From NCBI RefSeq assembly GCF_000312365.2, contig NZ_HG003686.1:637339-701338 (forward strand): a DNA stretch of 64,000 bases, in the 5' to 3' direction. Shown in pieces: positions 9,801-18,567 of this stretch. The translations under genes and the position numbers were made by a program. Origin of the DNA: Anaerococcus provencensis. Its GTDB lineage: Bacteria > Bacillota > Clostridia > Tissierellales > Peptoniphilaceae. The notes beneath the pieces are model-generated. The model was not told the DNA's origin. It worked only from the letters and a program-made list of their open reading frames with translations, and did not search any database. Position 1 is the stretch's first letter. Every line of letters begins with the position of its first letter.

Positions 9801-10417
9801 GGAGCTACGACATCGGATTTGGTGGAGTAGACCACGTATTAGCAAGTGGTGAAAACATCAACATCCTAGTATTTGATACAGAAGTATACTCAAATACAGG
9901 TGGACAATCATCTAAAGCAACACCACTATCAGCAGTAGCACAATTTGCCGCTTCTGGTAAGAAAGTACGTAAAAAAGACCTTGGTCTAATGATGACAACT
10001 TATGGTTATATCTATGTAGCACAAGTTGCTATGGGTGCTAACCAAAACCAAACATTGAAGGCTATCAAAGAAGCAGAAAGCTATGATGGACCATCTCTAA
10101 TCATTTGCTATGCTCCATGTATCAACCACGGTATCAGAATGGGTATGGGCAAATCACAATATAGAGAAAAACAAGCTGTTGAAGCTGGTTACTGGCACTT
10201 ATGGAGATTTGACCCACGTCTAGCTGACGAAGGTAAGAATCCATTCCAATTAGATTCTAAAGAACCATCTGAGTCCTTCCAAGAATTTATCCAAGGTGAA
10301 GTAAGATACTCATCACTTAAGAGATCATTCCCAGAAAGTGCTGATGAATTGTATGCTGAAGCAGAAAAAGCTGCTAAAGAAAGATACGAAACATACAAAA
10401 GACTTGCTGGAAAATAA
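6881..10417 (+). CDS. nifJ: Pyruvate:ferredoxin (flavodoxin) oxidoreductase
   Basis: Oxidises pyruvate with CoA to acetyl-CoA and CO2 while reducing ferredoxin, the central energy step of anaerobic fermenters. The 1178-residue single-chain form shows, in order, the pyruvate-binding domain I (YPITPSSPMPE), a CoA-binding region, two 4Fe-4S motifs (CIQCNQCSFVCP near 688-699 and CTGCGNCADICP near 747-758), the CAGCGETPY cysteines, and the thiamine-diphosphate motif GGDGWSYDIGFGG near 968. Codon choice is strongly biased (AAC, TTC, CAC, CCA), as in the glycolytic genes here, so it is probably one of the most abundant proteins. Transcribed alone, between a strong promoter and a clear terminator. 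Confidence 0.98.
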   Translation: MTINRAMKTMDGNTAAAHVSYAFTDVATIYPITPSSPMPESVDVWSANGRKNVFDREVMVKEMQSEAGAAAAVHGSLAAGALTTTYTASQGLLLMIPNMYKIAGERLPGVFHVAARTVATHALSIYGDHSDVMAARQTGCAMLCSNSVQEVMDLSPVAHAAAIKGRLPFVNFFDGFRTSHEVSKIEVWDYDTLKEFVDFDAVDAFKNNSLNPERPKHMGTAEKNTFFQRTVASNHAYEEIIGIVEEYMNQVNDLLGTNYGLFNYYGADDAEQVIVAMGSFNQAARETIDVLLEDGYKVGLVEVHLYRPFSKEHLLKAIPNTVKKIAVLDRTKEKGAEGQPLYLDVKSVFYGVEDAPEVYGGVYGLAGKDTIPADVKAVFDNLRSENTKDHFTLAITDDVTNTSLERDDFKVRQEGTTRCKFWGFGSDGTVGANKQAIKIIGDNTPMYAQGYFDYDSKKSGGLTVSHLRFGKDPIRSTYLLDEADFISCSKQAYVHQYDLLAGLKDGGTFLLNCVWSEEELDQHLPASIKKYIVEHNIDFYIIDASHIAQEIGLGSRTNMIMQSAFFNLSKVLPIEEAVGYLKDSIVKSYGHKGDDIVNMNYAAVDAGLNAAHKVEVPESWANAVDPEKEEVEMSEFVKNILRPMIEQKEDQIPVSAFTDLDLENGEFPSGTTAYEKRGIALNVPEWQIDNCIQCNQCSFVCPHAVIRPFLVTADEKANAPEGFETKKAIGKGMDEYEFRIQVSPLDCTGCGNCADICPAPQKALLMKPFEEQVENQKDNWTYAHEEVGYKEDVMDDMTLKGSQFKQPLLQFSGACAGCGETPYAKLVTQLFGDRMYIANATGCSSIWGASAPAMSYTKNLETGKGPAWGNSLFEDAAEYGYGMKLAAESNAHLLESYMNKFLELGIESPFNEAFKMWVEGKDDVAKSKEATAKILTLQDEKVEGEEESDLVKKILNLKDYMIKKSMWIFGGDGWSYDIGFGGVDHVLASGENINILVFDTEVYSNTGGQSSKATPLSAVAQFAASGKKVRKKDLGLMMTTYGYIYVAQVAMGANQNQTLKAIKEAESYDGPSLIICYAPCINHGIRMGMGKSQYREKQAVEAGYWHLWRFDPRLADEGKNPFQLDSKEPSESFQEFIQGEVRYSSLKRSFPESADELYAEAEKAAKERYETYKRLAGK

Positions 10418-10436
10418 GAATAAATACTAAAAAAGG

Positions 10437-10462
10437 TCGCCATTAATTTGGCGATTTTTTTT
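10437..10462 (+). terminator. Intrinsic terminator of nifJ
   Basis: TCGCC (10437-10441) pairs with GGCGA (10450-10454) and is followed by T8. Confidence 0.85.
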
Positions 10463-10497
10463 GTTCATATTAGCTTTAAAATTTATAAATAAAATTA

Positions 10498-10506
10498 TGG
10501 TATAAT
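10498..10506 (+). promoter_or_regulatory. Extended -10 promoter of the asp23-fakA-recG operon
   Basis: TGGTATAAT at 10498-10506; no good -35 hexamer. An AAGGAGGT ribosome site and ATG follow 37 bases later. The same extended element precedes efp, rodA and secG. Confidence 0.6.
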
Positions 10507-10542
10507 ATTAAATAAATGTATAAGTTCAAATAAGGAGGTAGC

Positions 10543-10896
10543 ATGGCTATCAAATATGTCAATAATTATGGTAAGGTTACAATAGATGATTCTGTGCTTG
10601 CAAATATAGTTGCAGCAACAGTTATGGAATCTTATGGAGTAGTTGGCCTTGCACGCCGTTCAGCTAAAGATGATATCTATGAACTTTTGAGATTAGATAA
10701 TATGAGCAAGGGTGTTCAAATACAAAAAAATGATGATGGAACTATAAGTATTTATATATCTATATTTATCTTATATGGAGTAAGAATAGCAGTAGTTAGC
10801 CAAAACATTATTGATAATGTAAAATACAAGGTAGAAAAATCACTTAATGTTAGAGTTAAGGAAGTGAATATATTAGTTCAAGGAATTGGTGAGTAG
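10543..10896 (+). CDS. Asp23/Gls24 family envelope-stress protein
   Basis: Small 117-residue cytoplasmic protein of the Asp23/Gls24 (DUF322) family, comparable to B. subtilis YloU. Family hallmarks are the N-terminal GKVTIDDSVLANIVAATV and the VVGLARRS segment, then the ILYGVRIAVVSQNI strand-helix region and a C-terminal VKEVNILVQGI strand. YloU-type genes conventionally sit directly before the DAK-domain fakA gene, exactly as here (5-base gap). Strong AAGGAGGTAGC ribosome site. Molecular function unknown; relatives are linked to the cell envelope. Confidence 0.88.
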   Translation: MAIKYVNNYGKVTIDDSVLANIVAATVMESYGVVGLARRSAKDDIYELLRLDNMSKGVQIQKNDDGTISIYISIFILYGVRIAVVSQNIIDNVKYKVEKSLNVRVKEVNILVQGIGE

Positions 10897-10901
10897 TAAA
10901 T

Positions 10902-12473
10902 ATGAGAGAAATTGATGCAAATAAACTCCAACAGATGATAATTGGAGCTTATGAACTGTTAGATGAGAATAAACAATTAGTAAATGAACTGAATGTCTTC
11001 CCAGTACCAGATGGGGACACAGGAACAAATATGACCATGACAATGAGATCTGGTGTTGATAAGGTAAACGGCTTATCAAATGCAAGTGTAGGAGATATTA
11101 CAAAGGCCCTATCCCAAGGGACACTTATGGGGGCTCGTGGTAACTCTGGAGTTATTTTATCCCAATTAGTTCGTGGTCTATCAAAAGCAACCAAGGGTAA
11201 GGATAAGATATCAACAGCTGATATTAAGGAAATCTTCGATATAGCTAACCAAACTGCATACAAGGCAGTAATGAAGCCTACTGAAGGTACTATATTGACA
11301 GTTAGCCAAAAAATGACTGATAAGGCAGCTGAAATTTATAGCGATGACATAACCTTTGACCAATACCTTTATGAAATCATAGCAGAAGGTCAAAAGGCTC
11401 TAGATAATACACCAAATCAACTTCCAGTACTAAAAGAAGCTGGAGTAGTGGACTCTGGTGGCCAAGGATTAATAATACTTCTTAAGGGTGCATTTTCTGC
11501 CCTAAATAGCGATATTGATATTAACGATATTAAGGATAAGAAAGCTAATAAAGAAGATTTACCATATCAATTAGATATTGAAATAGCAATTGCTAAAGAA
11601 TCTTACCAACATGCCATGGAATCTGTAGAATCTTTGGCTAATGTTAGCGAGTCTTCTTATGAGGATGATATCCTAAGAATAAAACTTACAACTGATAATG
11701 TATTTGGCCTCTTACAAATGCTTACAGTTGATGGTGTAGTGATAAAAGCTGAGCTTGAAAATCTTAAAGCTGACCAAGAAAGAAAAGAAAAATTAAAATC
11801 AGCTCCTCAAAAGAAATATGGTTTCATAGCTGTAAGCCGTGGTGAGGGCTACGATGCGATTTTAGAAAGCATGGGAATAGATGAAATCATTTCTGGTGGC
11901 CAAACTATGAATCCTTCCACAGAGGATATATATAATTCTTTGGATAGGATTAATGCTGAAAATATTATTATATTCCCAAATAATAAGAACATCATAATGA
12001 GCGCTAAGCAAGCTTGCGACATTACTGATAAAAACGCAATTGTTATAGAAACCAGGTCAATACCTGAGACCTTTACTGCTATGCTTGAATTTGACGAAGA
12101 TAGTAGCATAGAAGAAAATGCTGAAAATATGCAAGAAGCCATTGAAGATGTCCATGTGGCAGAATTTTCTATATCAATTAGAGATACTTCTGTATCAGGA
12201 GTTGAAATCAAAAAAGACGATTATCTAGGAATCCTAGACGGCAAAATTTTGGCAAGTGAAAAAGACTTGGAAAAGTCAGTAGAAAATACTCTACAAAAAG
12301 CCCTAGAGGATTATCAAGACTCATCTCTTGTAACAATATATTATGGTGAAGAAATAGAAAAAAGAACCGCAAAAGACTTGTGCAAGAAACTTAAGAAAAA
12401 GTTAAAAGATATTGATATAGAATTAGTTTACGGTGGCCAACCAGTCTATTATTACACTATCACAATTGAATAA
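10902..12473 (+). CDS. fakA: Fatty acid kinase FakA-like DAK protein (YloV family)
   Basis: FakA phosphorylates fatty acids bound to a FakB (DegV) protein, feeding exogenous fatty acids into phospholipid synthesis. The 523-residue product has an N-terminal DhaL/DAK2 nucleotide domain (about 1-200) with the metal-binding NVFPVPDGDTGTNM near 28-41 and GARGNSGVILSQL near 76, a middle domain, and a C-terminal DegV-like region (GEEIEKRTAKDLCKKL). It is slightly shorter than the usual 545-555. Stop and recG start overlap (TAATG), so translation is coupled. No fakB is visible in the window. Confidence 0.88.
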   Translation: MREIDANKLQQMIIGAYELLDENKQLVNELNVFPVPDGDTGTNMTMTMRSGVDKVNGLSNASVGDITKALSQGTLMGARGNSGVILSQLVRGLSKATKGKDKISTADIKEIFDIANQTAYKAVMKPTEGTILTVSQKMTDKAAEIYSDDITFDQYLYEIIAEGQKALDNTPNQLPVLKEAGVVDSGGQGLIILLKGAFSALNSDIDINDIKDKKANKEDLPYQLDIEIAIAKESYQHAMESVESLANVSESSYEDDILRIKLTTDNVFGLLQMLTVDGVVIKAELENLKADQERKEKLKSAPQKKYGFIAVSRGEGYDAILESMGIDEIISGGQTMNPSTEDIYNSLDRINAENIIIFPNNKNIIMSAKQACDITDKNAIVIETRSIPETFTAMLEFDEDSSIEENAENMQEAIEDVHVAEFSISIRDTSVSGVEIKKDDYLGILDGKILASEKDLEKSVENTLQKALEDYQDSSLVTIYYGEEIEKRTAKDLCKKLKKKLKDIDIELVYGGQPVYYYTITIE

Positions 12474-14461
12474 TGGAACTTACTGATTTAAAGGGAATTG
12501 GTCCAAAGAAAAAATACTTATTAGCTAAAATTGATATCCATAATGTCAGTGACTTATATAATTACTATCCAACTTCTTTTGAAGATAGGAGAAAAAGAGG
12601 CGTTATTCCAAATGTTAGGGAAGATGTAAAATATTATTTCATCTGGCAGATAGTGGGTAGGCTATATCAAAACAGGACAAAAAATGGCTTTATATCATAT
12701 ATTTATGCCATTGAGCCAGATACAGGCGAAAAGATAAAAATCATTTATTTTAATGATAGATTTACACCGACCAAATTTAAAAACGGTGAGACTTATAAGT
12801 TTTTTACAAAAGTAAAATTTGAAAATGGCACTTTTGAAGCAATCAATCCTATGACTTGTGACCTCGACGATGAAAATATTGGATCGATAATTCCTATTTA
12901 TCCCCTTACAAAGGGTTTAAGCCAAAAAAATATTTCGAGTTTTATAGGCGAAGCCCTAAAAAATTATGAGGTAGATGAAGAAATTTTTGGAAAAACAATA
13001 CTGGATAATTTTAAATTTTCTTCTAAATATAATAACTTATTAGAAATCCACAAGCCTAGCGATATTGATAAGCTTATGAAAGCAAAATCAGAGCTAAAGG
13101 TATTGGATTTTGCCAAAGACCTTGTCTATATAGACTACATTAGCAAGAGATTTGAGAAAAACCAAGATTTAAGACTTTCATATAATTTAGATGATATATT
13201 AAGTCATATAGGATTTGATTTGACTAGGTCTCAATTGATAGCCCTAAAAGAAATTCTATCCGATTGTTCAAGCAATTTGGTCATGAATAGACTTTTGATT
13301 GGCGATGTTGGATCAGGCAAGACTATAATTGCAATTATTGCCATGATAGTCTTTGGCCTAAATAGCTATCAATCAGCAATGATGGTTCCAACAGAAGTCT
13401 TAGCCATCCAACAATTTGAAAAAAACTTAGACATAATTGAAAGTTTTGGACTAAAAGCTCAAGTTTTGACTGGGTCTAGCAAAGATAAAGATAAGATTAA
13501 AAAGGATTTGGCTGATGGAAGAATCGATATAATTATTGGCACCCATGCCCTTATCCAAGAGGATGTTATTTTTAAGAACCTAAAGCTTGTTATAAATGAT
13601 GAACAACACAGATTTGGAGTTAATCAAAGACAAGAACTTGGCTTAAAGGCAGATGGTGTTAATTACCTTTCCATGACAGCGACACCAATACCAAGGACAA
13701 TAAGTCTAAGACTTGCCAAAATCTTGGATTTATCAATGATTACTGAACTTCCCAAGGGAAGAAAACCAATCACGACCAAGATTATAGCCCAGTCTATGGA
13801 AAAAATATTGTTTGAAGAAATAGATGCTAACCTATCGCAAGGAAGGCAAGTCTATATAGTATCTAACAATATTGATTCAGATGACAAAAATAGTGTTGAG
13901 AACCTATATAATAGGTACAAAAAAGTTTTCAAATCTAAAATTGTCAAAAAACTTCATGGGGATATGAAGGCAAGTGATAAGGATAAGACCTTAAAAGACT
14001 TTGCAGATGGAAAAATTGATATACTAATATCTACAACTGTTATAGAAGTAGGGATAGATGTAGCAAATGCCAACACTATGGTAATTTATAATGCAAATAA
14101 TTTTGGTCTATCATCCCTCCACCAGCTTAGGGGTAGGGTAGGGCGTGGACCATATGATTCCTATTGTTATCTAATAAATAAGAATGTAGACAATAATTCT
14201 AAGCTCAATATCCTAGTAGGCAATGAAAATGGTTTTGATATAGCAAAAAAAGACTATGATTTACGTGGCGGTGGTAAAATTTTATCTGCAATCCAACACG
14301 GTAGAAATCTCAACCAGATCGAATATCTATCTATGAGCCAAGATGAAGTTGATAAGAGTTTTGAAATTCTAGATTATATAAAAGCTAATGACTATAAAGA
14401 TGTAAATTTTTCTTACATAGAAAAGTTTTTTAAAGAAGATAAAAGGATAATATTAAATTAA
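12473..14461 (+). CDS. recG: ATP-dependent DNA helicase RecG
   Basis: Superfamily 2 helicase that remodels stalled forks and branched DNA. 662 residues: N-terminal wedge/OB region (about 50-150), then helicase lobes with Walker A GDVGSGKT near 279-286, the DEQH box (NDEQHRFG) near 379, SMTATPIPRT near 399-408, and motif VI QLRGRVGRG near 552-560. The first codon overlaps the fakA stop and the last base overlaps rsmD, so the block is one translationally coupled operon. Confidence 0.96.
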   Translation: MELTDLKGIGPKKKYLLAKIDIHNVSDLYNYYPTSFEDRRKRGVIPNVREDVKYYFIWQIVGRLYQNRTKNGFISYIYAIEPDTGEKIKIIYFNDRFTPTKFKNGETYKFFTKVKFENGTFEAINPMTCDLDDENIGSIIPIYPLTKGLSQKNISSFIGEALKNYEVDEEIFGKTILDNFKFSSKYNNLLEIHKPSDIDKLMKAKSELKVLDFAKDLVYIDYISKRFEKNQDLRLSYNLDDILSHIGFDLTRSQLIALKEILSDCSSNLVMNRLLIGDVGSGKTIIAIIAMIVFGLNSYQSAMMVPTEVLAIQQFEKNLDIIESFGLKAQVLTGSSKDKDKIKKDLADGRIDIIIGTHALIQEDVIFKNLKLVINDEQHRFGVNQRQELGLKADGVNYLSMTATPIPRTISLRLAKILDLSMITELPKGRKPITTKIIAQSMEKILFEEIDANLSQGRQVYIVSNNIDSDDKNSVENLYNRYKKVFKSKIVKKLHGDMKASDKDKTLKDFADGKIDILISTTVIEVGIDVANANTMVIYNANNFGLSSLHQLRGRVGRGPYDSYCYLINKNVDNNSKLNILVGNENGFDIAKKDYDLRGGGKILSAIQHGRNLNQIEYLSMSQDEVDKSFEILDYIKANDYKDVNFSYIEKFFKEDKRIILN

Positions 14462-15003
14462 TGAGAGTTGTTTCAGGTATATATAAGGGTTTTAACCTAA
14501 AGGCACCAAAATCAAATACTACAAGACCAACGGACAATAAGGTCAAAGAAGCTATTTTTGATATGCTTTTTCCTATCAAGACATTTGGTATTGCCCTAGA
14601 TTTGTTTGCGGGCAGTGGACAAATGGGTATAGAATTCATATCAAGGGGCCTAAGCAAGGTTTATTTTAATGATAAAGATCGAAATTCTTATAAAATAATA
14701 GAAGATAACCTTGAGAAACTGAAGACAGATAAATTTGAACTTACAAAACTAGATTTTAAAAAAGCCTTGGAAGCTTACAAATCCAAGGGCTTATCCTTTG
14801 ACTATATATACTTGGACCCTCCTTATTATACAGAATTTTATGATGAGGCCATAAATCTTATCATAAGTTATGAATTGTTAAGCGAGGATGGTATAATAAT
14901 AACAGAATCAGATAAAGAATTAAAGCTTGATGATAAATATGATATTAACCTTTTAAAAGAGAAAAAATACGGAAGGAAGATAGTAAACTTTTACACAAAA
15001 TGA
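14461..15003 (+). CDS. rsmD: 16S rRNA (guanine966-N2)-methyltransferase RsmD
   Basis: AdoMet-dependent enzyme that methylates G966 of 16S rRNA. The 180-residue protein opens with the family's MRVVSGIYKGFNLKAP and TRPTDNKVKEAIFDML, has the AdoMet loop LDLFAGSGQMGIE at about 43-55 and the catalytic DPPYY near 119-123. Length is normal. ATG directly overlaps the recG stop, and the rsmD stop overlaps coaD by 4 bases; the rsmD-coaD pairing is widely conserved in Firmicutes. Confidence 0.95.
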   Translation: MRVVSGIYKGFNLKAPKSNTTRPTDNKVKEAIFDMLFPIKTFGIALDLFAGSGQMGIEFISRGLSKVYFNDKDRNSYKIIEDNLEKLKTDKFELTKLDFKKALEAYKSKGLSFDYIYLDPPYYTEFYDEAINLIISYELLSEDGIIITESDKELKLDDKYDINLLKEKKYGRKIVNFYTK

Positions 15004-15482
15004 AAGTAATATACCCAGGAAGCTTCGATCCACTTACACTTGGACATATAGATGTCATAAAAAGACTAGACAATATGTTTGATGAAGTGATTGTAGCAAT
15101 TCTAATAAATGAAGATAAAAAATCACTTTTTACTCTTGACGAAAGAGAAGAAATGATTAAAGAAGAATTAATAGCCAACGATATTACAAATGTGACTATC
15201 AAATCCTTTGATGGACTTTTGGTAAACTTTGCAAAAGAAGAAAATTGCAAAATTATTGCTAGAGGTCTAAGACTTGTTGCTGACTATGAATATGAGAAGA
15301 ATATAGCTAGGATAAATTCATCCTTGTATGAGGGCCTAGAAACTATATTTTTGCTTGCTAATACCAACTACTCATTCATTAGTTCAAGCGGAGTCAAAGA
15401 AGTGGCAAGTTTTAAAGGCAATATATCACCATTTGTAACAAAAAATGTAGAAAAAAGATTGAAAGAAAAATATAATTACTAA
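15000..15482 (+). CDS. coaD: Phosphopantetheine adenylyltransferase
   Basis: Transfers AMP from ATP to 4'-phosphopantetheine in coenzyme A synthesis. 160 residues with the nucleotidyltransferase motif YPGSFDPLTLGH at 5-16 (T/HxGH class) and the C-terminal ISSSGVKEVASFKGN signature near 127-141. The RGLRLVADYEYE segment near 88 is also typical. The start codon overlaps the rsmD stop. Confidence 0.97.
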   Translation: MKVIYPGSFDPLTLGHIDVIKRLDNMFDEVIVAILINEDKKSLFTLDEREEMIKEELIANDITNVTIKSFDGLLVNFAKEENCKIIARGLRLVADYEYEKNIARINSSLYEGLETIFLLANTNYSFISSSGVKEVASFKGNISPFVTKNVEKRLKEKYNY

Positions 15483-15494
15483 GAGGGGGGCAAA

Positions 15495-15980
15495 ATGGCT
15501 AGTACTTTAACACAATTGATCAATGAAATGGAAGATGTAATGGATGAGGCATCTGCTGTACCTTTTTCTAGGAAAGTATCAGTAGATCCAGATGAAATTT
15601 ACGAAATCCTTGCTGAGATGAAAGATTCCTTACCACAAGAAATCAAACAAGCTGAATGGACCTATCAAGAAAAAGATAGAATAATCGGTGAAGCAGAAGC
15701 AGAAGCAAAGAGAAGACTTGAACAAACTGACAAAGAGATTTCTCAATTCAAAGACCAAGCTAAAAACCAATATCAAAAGATGATTTCTGACCACGAAATC
15801 ACTCAACAAGCAAGGGCTGAAGCTGATAGAATCTTACAAGAAGCAGCAACAGAAGCAAACAAACTTCGTCAACAATCATACGAATACATCGACAAACTAT
15901 TCTCTTCATCAGCTGAAAACTTCAGCACTCTTGCTCAACAACTTGAGAAAAACAGAAGAAGTATTTTAGAATCTAGATAA
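15495..15980 (+). CDS. Coiled-coil protein encoded next to coaD (unknown function)
   Basis: 161 residues, almost wholly helical. After a variable N-terminus, a long charged coiled coil (about 50-130) is rich in Glu, Lys, Ala and Gln with repeats such as GEAEAEAKRRLEQTDKEI and ARAEADRILQEAATEANK. This resembles stator or DivIVA-like helices, which may be why relatives are sometimes labelled 'ATPase'; no nucleotide-binding motif is present. A very strong AAGAGGGGGG ribosome site and 12-base gap tie it to coaD. Relatives in this position are common in Clostridia. I do not assign a function. Confidence 0.8.
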   Translation: MASTLTQLINEMEDVMDEASAVPFSRKVSVDPDEIYEILAEMKDSLPQEIKQAEWTYQEKDRIIGEAEAEAKRRLEQTDKEISQFKDQAKNQYQKMISDHEITQQARAEADRILQEAATEANKLRQQSYEYIDKLFSSSAENFSTLAQQLEKNRRSILESR

Positions 15981-15985
15981 AAACA

Positions 15986-16026
15986 AAGACGCATTTAGGG
16001 AATTCCTAATAGCGTCTTATTTTTTT
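15986..16026. terminator. Bidirectional terminator between convergent genes
   Basis: AAGACGC (15986-15992) pairs with GCGTCTT (16012-16018), with an inner TTAGG/CCTAA extension. T7 follows on the plus strand and a T-rich run (TTTGTTTTT) on the minus strand. The tmcAL stop codon lies in this structure. Confidence 0.85.
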
Positions 16027-17163
16027 CTTATAATCTAAGTTAAAATCTCTTTTTTGACATAGGCTATATAGATTTGATCCGTCAACCATTTGTGATAAAA
16101 TCATTTGGTCTGTGATGGAAAGATTATCATAATCTTTATTTCTAATTACAGCTTTGCTAGATGAATTTTTGAAGATAAGCTCTGCACTCTTATTAAAGGC
16201 TAGGACCTTATAGAAATTAATGTCGTATGCATTAAATGTAGATCTGTTTTCCAAAATATAATTAATCATCAATCTTTTTATCCTAGATGAGGTATATCTT
16301 TTGTTTGTAGCATCTATAATAAAATTAGAAAATTCATGGTTATTTTCACAAACTTTAGTCAAATAATTTTCTAATCCCTCTTCATATGCCAATATTCCAT
16401 TCATGGGACGTCTTTCTAATAAAAGCAAAAATCTAAATATGTCATAAATGATATCCATATTTGGAAGACCAAAAGATTTTTTGCTTTCTTCTATTAGTTC
16501 ATAGGCATATGCTGGGACATGGTCTTTGTAATTGGTAAGTATGTTATTGCGAATAGCAGTTGATGAAGAAATTTTGCTATCAAGTAAATTAGTATCAGAA
16601 TTATTTGATGATATTCTCCTTATAGGCATAGGAGTCATTGAAGAATCAATCTTTCTTATAGCTCTCATATACTCTAAGGCGAGGATGTTATTAGAAGTAA
16701 TGAATCCATCACCTCCTAAAACATCGACTGTTGCGTCATATCTTGCCTTTGTAAAGGAAGAATTTTCTAAATGTTTTTTTGTAAGCTCTTCTAAGAGATG
16801 TTCTTTTTCCAATAGCAGGTTAGCTTTTTCTAAAAAATCATTAGGCTCCATATTTTCTATACCAAAGCAGAGGTAGTCTACATTTAATTTATCGAGGATT
16901 TTAACAGCTCCAAGAGCAAAATATTCTGCTGACTGTAAAGATATGTGTATAGGCATTTCTACTACCATATCAAAGCCAGCTTTCATAGCCATATCAGCCC
17001 TGGAGAATTTATCAACGATAGCAGGCTCTCCTCTTTGGACGAAATCTCCACTCATTAGGCTTATGGCTAAGTCTGCTTTTGTTAGCTCTTTTGATTTTTT
17101 TAATAGATATTCGTGTCCGTTATGAAATGGATTGAATTCAGAAATAATTGCTAGTGTTTTCAT
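16006..17163 (-). CDS. tmcAL: tRNA(Met) cytidine acetate ligase TmcAL (YlbM family)
   Basis: In B. subtilis TmcAL makes N4-acetylcytidine at the wobble base of elongator tRNA(Met), activating acetate with ATP. The product starts MKTLAIISEFNPFHNGH, the family's adenylyl-transferase signature (HNGH), followed by LMSGDFVQRGEPAI and FDMVVEMP. A longer in-frame ATG exists at 17256, but its extra 31 residues do not look like family sequence and would reach into the efp promoter region; I therefore start at 17163 (385 residues), where the ribosome site is weak. Confidence 0.92.
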   Translation of the reverse strand: MKTLAIISEFNPFHNGHEYLLKKSKELTKADLAISLMSGDFVQRGEPAIVDKFSRADMAMKAGFDMVVEMPIHISLQSAEYFALGAVKILDKLNVDYLCFGIENMEPNDFLEKANLLLEKEHLLEELTKKHLENSSFTKARYDATVDVLGGDGFITSNNILALEYMRAIRKIDSSMTPMPIRRISSNNSDTNLLDSKISSSTAIRNNILTNYKDHVPAYAYELIEESKKSFGLPNMDIIYDIFRFLLLLERRPMNGILAYEEGLENYLTKVCENNHEFSNFIIDATNKRYTSSRIKRLMINYILENRSTFNAYDINFYKVLAFNKSAELIFKNSSSKAVIRNKDYDNLSITDQMILSQMVDGSNLYSLCQKRDFNLDYKKKIRRY

Positions 17164-17257
17164 ACTTGATATATACCCTAATAATGTATATATTTTCAAT
17201 GTTTTATATAAAATTGGGTAAATTAAGTTAACAAAGTTTTCAAAGCCATAGGTCATA

Positions 17258-17266
17258 TGGTATAAT
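17258..17266 (+). promoter_or_regulatory. Extended -10 promoter of the efp operon
   Basis: TGGTATAAT at 17258-17266 with a poor -35 (TTTCAA, 17 bases upstream). The ATG of efp is 26 bases further, behind AGGAGG. Confidence 0.65.
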
Positions 17267-17292
17267 AATGTAAGAAAATATTAGGAGGATTT

Positions 17293-17850
17293 ATGATTTC
17301 TGCAAATGATTTAAGAAAAGGTGTAACCTTTGTTTATGATAATGATGTTTACCAAGTGGTTGATTTCCAACACGTAAAACCAGGCAAGGGAGCAGCTTTT
17401 GTTCGCGCAAAGATTAGATCAGTAATGAACGGCGGCGCTAAGGATGTAACATTCAATCCAAATGAAAAATTTGAAAATGCTGTTATTACAACAAAAGAAA
17501 TGCAATATTTATACAATGACGGTCAATTATATTATTTTATGGACCCAGAAAGCTTTGAACAAATTGGTCTAGACTATGAAACAGTTGAAGAAGCTATTAA
17601 ATACGTTCGCGAAAATGATACAGTTACTATGAGAATTTACCAAGGCAAACCATTTGATGTTGTTGCACCAAACTTTGTTGAACTAGCAGTAATTGAAACT
17701 GAACCAGGTATCAAGGGTGATACAGCAACAAATGTTACAAAACCAGCAACAGTTGAAACAGGAGCAGTTGTTAACGTGCCAGTATTTGTCAATGAAGGCG
17801 ACACAATCAAAATAGACACAAGAACTGGAGATTATTTATCCAGAGTTTAA
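17293..17850 (+). CDS. efp: Elongation factor P
   Basis: Relieves ribosome stalling at polyproline stretches. 185 residues in three beta-barrel domains: KOW-like N-terminal domain with the loop around [13 protein letters not shown] (the modifiable lysine region, Lys32-Lys34), the OB domain, and the C-terminal signature ending [11 protein letters not shown]. No EpmA/EpmB partner is visible here, as is usual in Firmicutes. First gene of a long rightward operon with nusB, xseAB and others. Confidence 0.98.
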   Translation: MISANDLRKGVTFVYDNDVYQVVDFQHVKPGKGAAFVRAKIRSVMNGGAKDVTFNPNEKFENAVITTKEMQYLYNDGQLYYFMDPESFEQIGLDYETVEEAIKYVRENDTVTMRIYQGKPFDVVAPNFVELAVIETEPGIKGDTATNVTKPATVETGAVVNVPVFVNEGDTIKIDTRTGDYLSRV

Positions 17851-17860
17851 GGAGAAAATA

Positions 17861-18187
17861 ATGGCTAATACATTTAGACATGGACAAGTTAAAATTGCCA
17901 ATGAAATATTAGATCAATTGGCTATTAGAGCTTGTAAAGAAATCAACGGAGTACATAACAGCGATGACTCTACCAATAAGATTAATCTTCAAAACCAAGA
18001 TCCTAAGGCAAGCATAGGATTTATTGAAGATAAACTTAACATTGACCTTACAGTTTTCCTTGATAAGAATGTAAATGTGAGAAAAACTGTAAAAGATATC
18101 CAAGAAAATGTGATTAGAATTATTGAAACTATGACTGGAATATCTGTTGGACGTGTCAATGTTAATATAGCGAAACTAGAAATCTAA
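17861..18187 (+). CDS. Asp23/Gls24 family protein, second copy
   Basis: 108-residue protein of the Asp23/Gls24 family, comparable to B. subtilis YqhY, which also sits immediately before nusB. Visible elements are HGQVKIANEILDQLAIRA, KEINGV, and the C-terminal TGISVGRVNVNIAKLEI strand. It is distinct from the copy at 10543. YqhY-type proteins have been linked to control of acetyl-CoA carboxylase in B. subtilis; whether that holds here is unknown. Stop and nusB start overlap (TAATG). Confidence 0.85.
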   Translation: MANTFRHGQVKIANEILDQLAIRACKEINGVHNSDDSTNKINLQNQDPKASIGFIEDKLNIDLTVFLDKNVNVRKTVKDIQENVIRIIETMTGISVGRVNVNIAKLEI

Positions 18188-18567
18188 TGAATAGAAAAGA
18201 GCAAAGAGATTGGGTTTTTAAGCTGATATTTGAAGATAGCATTAATAAAATAGAAGATGTTGAACAATCCCTAAATAACCACGACTTAGATGGGGAAGAA
18301 TTCATCATCAAGTCTTTAGAATCTTATAATGAAAATTATGAAAAAATTGAAGAAATTATAAGAAATGCTAGTAAGAAACGCTACAATCGTTTGTCCAAGG
18401 TGGAAAAAGCTATTTTGTTTTTATCTGTAAATGAAATTTATTTTATGGATATTCCTCATCAAGTTTCTATAAATGAGGCAGTAGAGCTAGCAAAGACCTA
18501 TAGCAATCAGATGGATTATCAAATGATAAATTCTATTTTAGGAAAGATTGTAAGAACTGATGCTTAA
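18187..18567 (+). CDS. nusB: Transcription antitermination factor NusB
   Basis: All-helical RNA-binding protein that acts with NusE at boxA elements in rRNA antitermination. 126 residues; starts MNRKEQRDWVFKLIFE and contains the conserved RLSKVEKAILFLSVNEIYFMD region near 70 and VSINEAVELAKTYS near 96. The start overlaps the preceding stop and its end overlaps xseA by 8 bases. Confidence 0.95.
   Translation: MNRKEQRDWVFKLIFEDSINKIEDVEQSLNNHDLDGEEFIIKSLESYNENYEKIEEIIRNASKKRYNRLSKVEKAILFLSVNEIYFMDIPHQVSINEAVELAKTYSNQMDYQMINSILGKIVRTDA

Noticed and set aside
17164-17256. N-terminal extension of tmcAL from an upstream ATG
   Set aside because: The extra 31 residues precede the conserved first strand of the family and overlap the efp promoter area.
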